This document shows, in pieces, positions 1-6,085 of a stretch of DNA of 9,966 nt. The position numbers and the translations under genes were made by a program. Source of the DNA: Verrucomicrobiota bacterium (lineage in GTDB: Bacteria; Verrucomicrobiota; Verrucomicrobiae; Chthoniobacterales; UBA10450); the NCBI GenBank assembly GCA_005887855.1, contig VBQB01000124.1, positions 1 to 9,966 on the forward strand, given 5' to 3'. The notes beneath the pieces are model-generated. The model ran no database searches. It was not told the DNA's origin and was given only the letters and a program-made list of their open reading frames with translations. Positions within the stretch are counted from its first letter, which is position 1. The number at the start of each line of letters is the position of its first letter.

Positions 1-1
1 C

Positions 2-991
2 AATTATTTTACCGGAAGCAAGGAGCATAACATCGAGATGCGCAATCGCGCACTGAAACGCGGTTGGACTCTTAACGAATATCGTCTCGCACCCGTGCCA
101 GTCGCACCGGGCACACGCAAGAAAGAATCGATTATAAAAATCCCAAAGGTTCGCGACGAAGCGGAACTGTATCGCGCGCTCGATCTCGATTTTATTCCGC
201 CGGAATTGCGGGAGAATTCCGGCGAATTCCAAGGGGCGGAAAAGCATTCTCTGCCACGCTTAATCGAAGCAGAGAATTTACGGGGAACATTTCATTGTCA
301 CACGACGGCAAGCGACGGCCACAACACCCTCGAAGAAATGGCGCAAGCTGCGCAGGCGTTGGGCCTCGAATACCTCGGGATCGCCGAGCACAGCCGCAGT
401 TCGATTCAAGCGCACGGTCTCGACAAAGCAAAACTCTCCGCCCAAGTGGCCGCGATCCGGAAATTGAACCAAAAGTTTAATGGCTTCCGTTTATTTGCCG
501 GGATCGAATGCGACATTCTTCGCGACGGCTCGCTCGATTTTCCTGACGAAGTTTTGGCCAAGCTCGACTTTGTCGTGGTTTCAATTCACTCGGTTTTCAA
601 TTTGAGTGAAGCAGAGATGACGAAGCGAATTATCCGCGCGATTAGCAATCCGCTCGTCACCATACTGGCACACCCGACTGGCCGGCTTCTTTTGCAGCGC
701 GAACCGTACCTTGTCGATCTACCGGCGATTCTCGATGTGGCAGCAGAAACCGGGACGTGGGTCGAGCTCAACGCCGCTCCGAAACGACTCGATCTCGACT
801 GGCGTTGGTGGCCGCGCGCCAAAGAAAAAGGAGTGAAATGTGTGATCGATCCCGACGCGCACCGTAGCGAGCGTCTCCAGGATTTGTGGTTCGGGATCGG
901 TGTCGCGCGCAAAGGCTGGCTGACGAAAGACGACGTAATGAATTGTTTGCCGCTTGATAAAATCGAAGCGGAACTGAGCAAGCGGGCGTAA
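2..991 (+). CDS. polX: DNA polymerase/3'-5' exonuclease PolX, C-terminal part (5' end outside window)
   Basis: The reading frame is open from base 2, so the gene starts before the window; the ATG at 38 is internal. The visible first residues (NYFTGSKEHN) match the end of the Pol-beta-like catalytic region of bacterial PolX. After a linker of about 80 residues comes a PHP domain. Its metal-site motifs are visible: HCH (codons 293-301), an AGIECD stretch, SIHS, AHPTGR and DPDAHR near the C-terminus. Family knowledge: PolX is a cytoplasmic gap-filling repair polymerase whose Mn-dependent PHP domain gives 3'-5' exonuclease and AP-endonuclease activity. All the usual PHP ligand positions look intact, so the nuclease part should be active. 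The gene ends at a TAA, directly followed by a hairpin, and converges on the amidinotransferase-fold gene. The polymerase half cannot be judged here. Confidence 0.92.
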   Translation, partial: NYFTGSKEHNIEMRNRALKRGWTLNEYRLAPVPVAPGTRKKESIIKIPKVRDEAELYRALDLDFIPPELRENSGEFQGAEKHSLPRLIEAENLRGTFHCHTTASDGHNTLEEMAQAAQALGLEYLGIAEHSRSSIQAHGLDKAKLSAQVAAIRKLNQKFNGFRLFAGIECDILRDGSLDFPDEVLAKLDFVVVSIHSVFNLSEAEMTKRIIRAISNPLVTILAHPTGRLLLQREPYLVDLPAILDVAAETGTWVELNAAPKRLDLDWRWWPRAKEKGVKCVIDPDAHRSERLQDLWFGIGVARKGWLTKDDVMNCLPLDKIEAELSKRA

Positions 992-993
992 TG

Positions 994-1008
994 CAGGCAT
1001 CTTGCCTG
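994..1008. repeat. Short palindromic hairpin, CAGGCA-TCT-TGCCTG
   Basis: A 6-bp perfect inverted repeat with a 3-base loop sits 3 bases after the PolX stop, in the 70-bp gap between convergent genes. The same core recurs with a longer stem at 3215-3233, so it is a dispersed element rather than a one-off. There is no T-tract after it, so it is not a classical intrinsic terminator, although a hairpin between convergent genes could still slow RNA polymerase or protect 3' ends. Confidence 0.5.
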
Positions 1009-1061
1009 TCCCGGCACTAATGATGACGATCGCCGCGCGACAAGCAGCCAGGATGGCTGTG

Positions 1062-1868
1062 TTATGGCTTCTCCCGTTGCGGCAAAAACATGGTCAAGCA
1101 TTTGCACGCACCACCCGCTTTCAGAAACTCGCTCATCGGCAGTTCATGGCAGCGGTAACCGTGGTCGTGGAGCGTGGCTACGAGCTTCGGCGCGCCTTCG
1201 GGCAAGATAATGTCGTGCTCGAGCACAACGGCATTGCAGGAGAAATGCGCCGCCTCTTCGGGTAAGACGTCGATCAAGTCGGCCACATGTTCGCGAATCG
1301 CGCGCTGCCCGTATTCGTCGAACGCGGCCGGGAACCAGACTGCTGCGCCATCCGGCAGCGGACAAAAACACGTATCGAGGTGATAAAATCGCGGATCAAC
1401 AAGCTCGACTGAAATGACCAGGCAACTGAGCATCTCCCCGACGGCACGATGTGATTGGATATCGGAGCGAAACTTGTAGCCGCAAAAAAGCGCGTCGCCG
1501 CCGAAGAGCGCATCGCCCTCGCCTTCAAAGTAGAGATCATCGGGCAACCAGGCGATTTCGTAACCGTGTTCTTCCATCCAACGGGCAAAATGCGGCGCTT
1601 CACCAGCGCGTTCTTTGTGCCGGAAATTGCTCGGAATGAATTTGCGACCAACGGTGAGTCCGGCGTTGGCCGTGAAAACCATATCGGGAAGTTTTGGCTG
1701 AGGCGCGATCAAGTCGATTTTGCAATCCAGCTTAGAGAGCGTGGCGTGCAATTCTTTCCATTGTTTTTGCGCGAGTGGTGCCTCCGCGCCGCGCGCGCGG
1801 CTCATCCAGGGATTGATCTCGTACTCAATTCCGTAATAGTCTGGCGGACAGAGAAGCAACTCGCGCAT
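1062..1868 (-). CDS. Arginine dihydrolase-like protein, amidinotransferase / DDAH fold (N-terminal-domain type of cyanobacterial ArgZ/AgrE)
   Basis: 268 aa, a full-length single-domain member of the guanidino-group modifying superfamily (arginine deiminase, DDAH, amidinotransferase). Visible signatures are MVFTANAG (about residues 63-70, with Asn68), the acidic FEGEGDAL motif (114-121), the catalytic His in FYHLDTC (His163, Asp165) and the C-terminal nucleophile in GGACKCLT (Cys257 before LT, with an extra Cys255). The neighbour decides the likely substrate: 47 bp upstream on the same strand is a TIGR00300 ornithine cyclodeaminase-like gene. In cyanobacteria these two domains are fused in AgrE/ArgZ, whose N-terminal half converts arginine to ornithine, ammonia and CO2. 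I infer the same cytosolic reaction here. Alternatives are DDAH or a citrulline-forming deiminase. The start is an ATG with no clear Shine-Dalgarno sequence, so it may depend on translation from the upstream gene. Confidence 0.8.
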   Translation of the reverse strand: MRELLLCPPDYYGIEYEINPWMSRARGAEAPLAQKQWKELHATLSKLDCKIDLIAPQPKLPDMVFTANAGLTVGRKFIPSNFRHKERAGEAPHFARWMEEHGYEIAWLPDDLYFEGEGDALFGGDALFCGYKFRSDIQSHRAVGEMLSCLVISVELVDPRFYHLDTCFCPLPDGAAVWFPAAFDEYGQRAIREHVADLIDVLPEEAAHFSCNAVVLEHDIILPEGAPKLVATLHDHGYRCHELPMSEFLKAGGACKCLTMFLPQREKP

Positions 1869-1915
1869 AAGATCGACAATTTACTCGCGAATCATTTCGA
1901 AATCACTTTTTGCGA

Positions 1916-3151
1916 TCATCCGCGGCTGTTCGCTTCAGCGGTGGCAATACAATCGGCGAGTTCCCGCAGGAATGGTTCCACATCTGTGACCAAGCCGATT
2001 GATTGTAATGGCTGGTGTTCGACCGCTCTCTCCACTGCCGACGAATCCATATCGACGCAGACTGTCTTTATATTTGGTGCGAGCATGCTGGCCACAGCGA
2101 GCGAATGCTGGATGGTCGCAAGCAACAGCACGTGAGTTACATCGGCAAGTTTCTCTCGCATGACTTTTTGAGCTTCGACGACGTCTGTCGTTACTCCAGG
2201 AATCGGTCCCTCGTCGCGGATCGACCCGGTCAGCACAATGTCGACGCCGTGGCGCACACAGGCATACATGATGCCACAGGTCAGGATCTCTTTATCCACG
2301 GCTGCGGAAATTCCCCCCGCCTCGCGAATTGTATTGATGGCACGCATATGGTTCTCGTGGCCACCTCGTGCGAATGCAAGATCGGGATTCATCCCTAAAG
2401 AGGTACCGAATAATGCGCGTTCCACGTCGTAAACGGCAAATGCATTTCCAGCGAAAAGACGATTAACATATCGCGATTCGATGAGGCGCACCAGGTGCTG
2501 GCCGGCACCTGTCCGCACGATTGCCGGTCCAGCGACGATCGCGATTTTACCTTTTGCCGCTCGTGCGAGTTGCAATTCTCGACCCAGCCCCCGAATTATG
2601 GCCGACTTCGGTTCGTCGGCATCGACGGTCGCGTTAATGAACTGAAACAAGTCAGTGTGTGACGTCGAACGTTGCACCGGCACCACGCGAATGCCCTGGT
2701 GTCCAACCACAATCTCATGGTCTTTGCTGACGTCGAAAAACTTGACCGCCCGCGCAGAACGTTTTTTTCGATCAACCGCAATTGCGCTGTCCATCATTGC
2801 GGGCCGAACTTCGATTTCTTCGGCGTCGAATCGAATGAACGTTTGCTGGTTCGTTGTCACGTAGAAATCGCGCGGCAAAACTCCATCCGCGGGCGCCCTG
2901 ACAAGTTGCGCTTCAGCGCGTTCGAGAACTTCGGCACCGTGCTGTCGCAGCCGCAGGATCAGCTCATCGAGCGCTTCGCTCGTTTCGGCAGAGACCTCGA
3001 TTCGCGCAAAGCTTTGGTCAGCCCGCTTTTCCCCAATCTTGACCTCACCAATCTTGAAATTCGCGCCGTGGGTCAAAATTTGATCCAGCACCTTCGGCAA
3101 AATAAGCGAATCAATGATGTGGCCGCGCAGCTCGATCGTTTCTGAAAACAT
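1916..3151 (-). CDS. TIGR00300 / LOR-SDH family protein, probable NAD-dependent ornithine cyclodeaminase
   Basis: 411 aa from the ATG at 3151. The frame could start two codons earlier at a TTG (3157), but FSETIELRGHIIDSLILPK is the usual family N-terminus and the ATG directly precedes it. The first 100 residues or so match the LOR/SDH N-terminal domain. The rest matches the TIGR00300 Rossmann-like part: AIVAGPAIVRTGAG (about 204-217), GTSLGMNPD, GGHENHMRAIN, GSIRDEGPIPGV, ATIQHSLAVASM and VCVDMD, ending VTDVEPFL. Members from methanogens and the C-terminal half of cyanobacterial AgrE have been linked to ornithine-to-proline conversion with ammonia release. Followed by the dihydrolase-like gene, it would complete arginine to proline catabolism as a nitrogen source. 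The older label, saccharopine dehydrogenase-like, comes from the N-terminal domain only. Likely first gene of a two-gene operon. Confidence 0.82.
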   Translation of the reverse strand: MFSETIELRGHIIDSLILPKVLDQILTHGANFKIGEVKIGEKRADQSFARIEVSAETSEALDELILRLRQHGAEVLERAEAQLVRAPADGVLPRDFYVTTNQQTFIRFDAEEIEVRPAMMDSAIAVDRKKRSARAVKFFDVSKDHEIVVGHQGIRVVPVQRSTSHTDLFQFINATVDADEPKSAIIRGLGRELQLARAAKGKIAIVAGPAIVRTGAGQHLVRLIESRYVNRLFAGNAFAVYDVERALFGTSLGMNPDLAFARGGHENHMRAINTIREAGGISAAVDKEILTCGIMYACVRHGVDIVLTGSIRDEGPIPGVTTDVVEAQKVMREKLADVTHVLLLATIQHSLAVASMLAPNIKTVCVDMDSSAVERAVEHQPLQSIGLVTDVEPFLRELADCIATAEANSRG

Positions 3152-3335
3152 TTGCAAAATTTAGCCGATGAAGGCTGTTACGCCAGTGCGTCGGCCTGTG
3201 AGGCACCTTCGGAACACAGGCATGTTGCCTGTGCGCCCAGCGGGCACGTTGCCGTTATCCCTAATTTAGCGCAGTGAAAACTGGCGTTGGCCGCACAGAC
3301 GGAGACGTCTATGTTCCATTATCGCGAGGACCAAC
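3152..3335. other. Intergenic spacer with hairpin repeats between divergent genes
   Basis: This 184-bp stretch separates the minus-strand arginine-catabolism operon from the plus-strand small ORFs and should hold both promoters, but I see no convincing -35/-10 pair. It contains the 12-mer GCGTCGGCCTGT at 3188-3199, which recurs exactly at 3836-3847, then the strong hairpin at 3215-3233 and a further small GGCA-CGT-TGCC hairpin a few bases on (about 3243-3253). It resembles a cluster of dispersed palindromes more than a compact promoter. Confidence 0.45.
3215..3233. repeat. Palindromic hairpin, CACAGGCA-TGT-TGCCTGTG
   Basis: An 8-bp perfect stem with a 3-base loop. Its inner 6 bp are identical to the stem at 994-1008, and the loops differ in one base (TGT versus TCT). 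The pattern of conserved arms and variable loop is expected of a REP-like dispersed palindrome that has kept its pairing. There is no T-run, so terminator function is unlikely. Confidence 0.55.
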
Positions 3336-3491
3336 ATGGAAAAACCAACCGCCCGCGGACCTACTCCAGGCCGCAAAGCGCATCTCGCCCTGGGACAAAA
3401 ATTGAATCGCAAGGAGAAGCCACCGCCGCGAATGCCGGCCCAGCCGATGAGGAAAAATCCCACGACGGCGCGTCGCCCGGTTGACCATTAG
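3336..3491 (+). CDS. Small, very basic Pro/Arg-rich hypothetical protein (51 aa)
   Basis: An ATG at 3336 preceded by GAGGA about 6 bases upstream opens a 51-codon frame ending in TAG at 3491. The protein (MEKPTARGPTPGRKAHLAL..., ending ARRPVDH) is rich in Lys, Arg and Pro, with no hydrophobic segment, and would be disordered and possibly bind nucleic acid. The ribosome-binding site in register supports it; the short length and lack of any recognisable family weaken the case. It lies 14 bp upstream of the 73 aa ORF on the same strand, so the two could be co-transcribed. Confidence 0.35.
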   Translation: MEKPTARGPTPGRKAHLALGQKLNRKEKPPPRMPAQPMRKNPTTARRPVDH

Positions 3492-3505
3492 CTCGACAAA
3501 TTTTT

Positions 3506-3727
3506 ATGCGGGAGCACTTACCAGCCGTGGCCGCAAAGATTGCGGAAGCACTCTCGACCAAGTCTGAGTACATCATCACGCAACCTGCGGAACTGCGAGT
3601 CCTGCGAGAAATGTCCGAAGGCCAAGTTAGAGATTTTGCTGCGAGCCGCGGTTGGCGCGTGGTGCGTCGTCTCGGGGGGCGCCAGGTCGAATTTTATAAC
3701 GACGCGAGCCAGCGCGCTGAATTGTAG
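3506..3727 (+). CDS. Hypothetical protein, 73 aa
   Basis: I do not recognise a family. The ORF starts with an ATG without a good Shine-Dalgarno sequence; an in-frame GTG at 3527 is a possible alternative. It encodes a hydrophilic, mixed-charge protein with a predicted helix (LPAVAAKIAEAL) followed by a compact stretch, MSEGQVRDFAASRGWRVVRR then a GGRQVEFYND segment, that reads like a small helix plus beta-hairpin fold. No membrane segment, signal peptide or cysteine is present. Its TAG stop lies inside the left arm of a palindromic repeat (3724-3800), which would form the 3' end of its transcript. The amino-acid pattern looks like true coding sequence, but the function is unknown. Confidence 0.5.
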   Translation: MREHLPAVAAKIAEALSTKSEYIITQPAELRVLREMSEGQVRDFAASRGWRVVRRLGGRQVEFYNDASQRAEL

Positions 3728-3800
3728 CCACGGCGCTGTGAGCCGTGGTTTGGATGAAAAGCCGGCGCTCTTCGTGGACAGGCCACAGGCCGGTGGCTAC
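3724..3800. repeat. 77-bp palindromic element bounded by GTAGCCAC / GTGGCTAC
   Basis: The outer arms GTAGCCAC (3724-3731) and GTGGCTAC (3793-3800) are perfect 8-bp inverted repeats. Within the left side a second stem forms, CCACGGC (3728-3734) with GCCGTGG (3742-3748). The element can therefore fold either as one long stem or as a branched structure, as REP/BIME-type elements do. It overlaps the stop codon of the preceding 73 aa ORF and ends 79 bp before the TMEM14-like gene. From memory, similar GTAGCCACGGC...GCCGTGG units are frequent between genes in soil Verrucomicrobia. Confidence 0.55.
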
Positions 3801-3835
3801 AGAAGCATCGCGCTAAGCAACGTCGCTGCTGGACA

Positions 3836-3847
3836 GCGTCGGCCTGT
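3836..3847. repeat. 12-mer GCGTCGGCCTGT, exact copy of 3188-3199
   Basis: The same 12 bases occur at 3188-3199 and 3836-3847, in both cases in a non-coding gap next to a palindromic element and followed by G/C-rich sequence. This length is not expected twice by chance in a few hundred bases of spacer, so it is probably a conserved half of a longer dispersed repeat. Confidence 0.35.
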
Positions 3848-3879
3848 TGGCTTACGAATGCGGCGAAGTACAAGCAAAA

Positions 3880-4197
3880 ATGGGACCTGCGAAAATTTAT
3901 TTCATCATTTTTGGCATTCTGACGATTGCCGGAGGCGTGTTCGGATACGTTAAAGCGGGAAGTCTGCCTTCAATCATTGCCGGATCGATCACCGGAATCT
4001 TACTGCTCGTGGCCGGGTTTCTTCTCCCCGAACATCGGGCGGTGGGTCTCGCGACAGCGTTCGTCATTTCTCTTCTCCTCGCTGCTCAGTTCATTCCTAA
4101 ATTTATTCGGACAGGCAAAGTGATGCCTGCCGGGATGATGTCGATCTTAAGCGCCATTGGAATCGTGGTGGCGCTGTTCGCCTGGATGAAAAAGTAA
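3880..4197 (+). CDS. TMEM14 (Tmemb_14 / UPF0136) family small membrane protein
   Basis: 105 aa from the ATG at 3880. The frame is open further upstream to a TTG at 3847, but that part lies in repeat sequence and gives a poor N-terminus. Four hydrophobic segments are clear: YFIIFGILTIAGGVFGYV, SIIAGSITGILLLVAGFLL, a third from AVGLATAFVISLLL and a fourth from MMSILSAIGIVVALF. The GYVKAGSLPSIIAG motif between the first two is the family hallmark shared with eukaryotic TMEM14 and plant FAX proteins. Relatives in mitochondria and plastids move fatty acids or haem precursors; the bacterial role is not established. Inner-membrane location is expected. The stop is 4 bp from the next gene's start, so it is probably co-transcribed with the chitosanase-like gene, with no obvious functional link. 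Confidence 0.85.
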   Translation: MGPAKIYFIIFGILTIAGGVFGYVKAGSLPSIIAGSITGILLLVAGFLLPEHRAVGLATAFVISLLLAAQFIPKFIRTGKVMPAGMMSILSAIGIVVALFAWMKK

Positions 4198-4201
4198 TCG
4201 C

Positions 4202-5632
4202 GTGGCCAGAATTCGTCTCCGGACGTGGCGGCGGCTGGTGTTGGTTTTGTTGGCCGCAATATTTGCTGCGATTGTTTATCGCTGGATTTCCCTGGAGCGG
4301 CTTCAACATGTCCCGCGAGCGGAGGTCATAACCACCCCGTCACCGGAACCAACAGCGTCGCGGCCCCCGGTCATCACTGGCAAGCTGGACACGGCGAAGT
4401 TGTTCAACGGTGTTACCGTTCACGCCACTGTCGAGACGCCTCCGGGCGCTGATGCGACGACGGAGCGGGTCGACCCGGAAAGTTACGTTCTCGATCTAAA
4501 ATTGCAGGCCCGCTTACCTTCGCCGAATAGAACCATCGAGGAGCTGGCCAAAGTCAGTCCGCAACTATCAACGCTATTGCCAGGATTGACCGCGATGCTG
4601 TCGCCCGATCCGGTTTCGCCGCTCTTCGCTCAGCTTTACAACACGAAAGTGAAAGTCTTACGCGAAAATCTCGTTCGTCTCGATCAGGTTCTCTCACGAC
4701 ACAATTTTTACGACTGCCAAACCGTCCTGCAACTGCAGCACCCGCAAAGCCATCGCAACGTTCTCTTGATACAGGCGGACATGGATGTCGATGCAGATGG
4801 TTCGGATGCGGACCGAATGCCGATTGGAACTGGTGTGACCACAAACTTCAAACCATTCACCAGTTATCGCTGGGGCAAAAAAAACGCCGCGCCGAATCCT
4901 TATCTTCCCGCGACGGAAGATCGCTTAAAACGTGCGGAGGATGAGTACGCGCTCAAGACGATCACGCCCGAGCACAAACGCGACTTGCGTAACGCGATTA
5001 CGGGACTGCGCGCTGAAGTCGCGACGCTCAAGAAATTCAGTTTCCTAATCGGTGCGACCGATCCCTACATCGTGCTGCCGGGGGCTTTCGCGCACGGGAA
5101 GGACGCTCCCAAAGTGGGCGATTATGCTCTGGTCGTTTTTGCAGATGCGATTTATCCGGCAATCGTGGGCGACATCGGGCCAAGCGATAAGGCTGGCGAA
5201 GCATCGCTGCGCATTGCGAAGCAAATTAACGCGTTATCGACTCCGTACAACCGGCCGGTGAGCGACCTCAAAGTGACGTATTTGGTTTTTCCTGGCACGG
5301 CCGACAAGCCATTTGGTCCGCCGGATTTGGACAAACTTCAGGTGCGTTGCGAAGCACTGGTCAAGGAAATTGGCGGCGCGGGTGTGCCGCTGCATCATTG
5401 GGAAAACATTATCCCGCCTCCGCCGACTCCCACGCCGACGCCGACTCCTTCCCCGTCTGTCACGCCATCACCTACATCGTCGCCGGGGTCCTCTGTATCG
5501 CCATCGGCTACATTCGCATTTCCGATTCCGAGCCCGAGTGGTACTGCGTCGGCAAGTCCAACGCCGGGCAATGGTCCGTCGCCCCGCCGAGTCCGCCGTG
5601 ATCCCCACGCGCAACGATCTGATTCACGGTAA
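4202..5632 (+). CDS. GH75-like chitosanase domain protein with N-terminal membrane anchor and Pro/Thr/Ser-rich tail
   Basis: 476 aa from a GTG at 4202, the only sensible start before the hydrophobic segment. Residues 1-10 are basic (MARIRLRTWRR) and about 11-26 form one transmembrane helix or uncleaved signal. A roughly 130-residue region of unclear role follows, then a domain I assign to glycoside hydrolase family 75. It shows DMDVDADGSD (Asp193, 195, 197, 199), a middle LIGATDPYIVLPGAF, KVGDYALVVF, and IVGDIGPSDKAGEASL with Asp324 and Glu333. The nine-residue spacing of these acids matches the catalytic Asp160/Glu169 reported for an Aspergillus GH75 chitosanase. The last 75 residues or so are PTPTPTPSPS-type low complexity ending in a basic stretch. 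Likely an exported, cell-attached enzyme acting on chitosan or a similar aminosugar polymer. The family call is from motif memory; the location is inference. Confidence 0.68.
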   Translation: MARIRLRTWRRLVLVLLAAIFAAIVYRWISLERLQHVPRAEVITTPSPEPTASRPPVITGKLDTAKLFNGVTVHATVETPPGADATTERVDPESYVLDLKLQARLPSPNRTIEELAKVSPQLSTLLPGLTAMLSPDPVSPLFAQLYNTKVKVLRENLVRLDQVLSRHNFYDCQTVLQLQHPQSHRNVLLIQADMDVDADGSDADRMPIGTGVTTNFKPFTSYRWGKKNAAPNPYLPATEDRLKRAEDEYALKTITPEHKRDLRNAITGLRAEVATLKKFSFLIGATDPYIVLPGAFAHGKDAPKVGDYALVVFADAIYPAIVGDIGPSDKAGEASLRIAKQINALSTPYNRPVSDLKVTYLVFPGTADKPFGPPDLDKLQVRCEALVKEIGGAGVPLHHWENIIPPPPTPTPTPTPSPSVTPSPTSSPGSSVSPSATFAFPIPSPSGTASASPTPGNGPSPRRVRRDPHAQRSDSR

Positions 5633-5650
5633 CGTCATCCGCGAAGTTTC

Positions 5651-6085
5651 ATGTCCGAATCATTCCGAATTCGACTTGCGACTCCCGTGGATGCCGACAC
5701 CATCGCCCGGCATCGCGCGCGCATGTTCCAAGACATGGGTGAAGTACCTCCCAACCTATTTGAAACATTTCGCGCTAAATCGCGAGATCGCCTTCATGAT
5801 GCCCTTGCGCGCGGTGAGTATATTGGCTGGATGGCTAGCCCCGAGAATGATTCAAATATTATTGTTGGCGGCGCCGGCGTTCATTTGCAGCGAACTTTGC
5901 CGCACCCTCTCAGTCGGTCCGTTCTCGCCGAGGGTCGCCTCGGTATCATCGTCAACGTATTTACCGAACCGGAATGGCGAAGGCGAGGTATCGCCGAGAT
6001 GTTGCTTCGACGAATCATCGAATGGGCGCGAGCAGAGCGCCTGGACATCTGCGTGCTGCCGTCGTCGATCGTGAGCAGACTGTAG
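5651..6085 (+). CDS. GNAT family N-acetyltransferase, C-terminally truncated at about 6058
   Basis: Starts with an ATG 18 bp after the chitosanase gene. The N-terminus IRLATPVDADTIARHRARMF and the GEYIGWMASPEN strand fit a common bacterial GNAT subgroup. Motif A, the acetyl-CoA pyrophosphate loop, is present as FTEPEWRRRGIAEMLL, followed by the helix IIEWARAERLD and the strand ICVL. At that point family members continue with a His-Ala-Ser-like turn, a YExLGF segment and a final strand; here the frame instead reads PSSIVSRL and stops. About 25-30 C-terminal residues, including the GNAT beta-6/7 region, are missing. The lost end coincides with the loss of the oppositely oriented ATP-grasp 3' end. 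The product is probably unfolded or inactive if the break is real. Substrate unknown. Confidence 0.75.
   Translation: MSESFRIRLATPVDADTIARHRARMFQDMGEVPPNLFETFRAKSRDRLHDALARGEYIGWMASPENDSNIIVGGAGVHLQRTLPHPLSRSVLAEGRLGIIVNVFTEPEWRRRGIAEMLLRRIIEWARAERLDICVLPSSIVSRL

Noticed and set aside
994..1008. Intrinsic terminator after PolX
   Set aside because: Stem too short and no U-tract on either strand; better described as a dispersed palindrome.
586..1107. 173 aa minus-strand ORF
   Set aside because: Antisense to the PHP domain; Ser/Arg-rich shadow.
1455..2135. 226 aa plus-strand ORF
   Set aside because: Antisense to the dihydrolase-like gene and the 3' end of the TIGR00300 gene, both of which have clear family motifs; its sequence resembles no protein.
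2672..3145. 157 aa plus-strand ORF
   Set aside because: Fully antisense to the TIGR00300 N-terminal region; mirrors its codon pattern.
3152..3157. TTG start two codons upstream of the TIGR00300 ATG
   Set aside because: The ATG at 3151 fits the family N-terminus exactly and is the stronger start codon.
3847..3879. TTG-initiated extension of the TMEM14-like protein
   Set aside because: The added residues come from repeat DNA, and the ATG at 3880 gives the usual family N-terminus.
5420..5460. Possible CRISPR or minisatellite (repeating CCGACG/CCGACT)
   Set aside because: Short codon-level repetition encoding PTPTPTP; no spacers and no regular repeat unit.
5410..5600. Frameshift in the chitosanase tail
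   Set aside because: The Pro/Thr/Ser-rich character continues in the original frame to near the stop; the alternative frame has no support.
5313..6074. 253 aa plus-strand ORF across the chitosanase tail and the GNAT gene
   Set aside because: Out of frame with both real genes; Arg-rich low-quality sequence produced by reading the Pro/Thr/Ser repeats in another frame.
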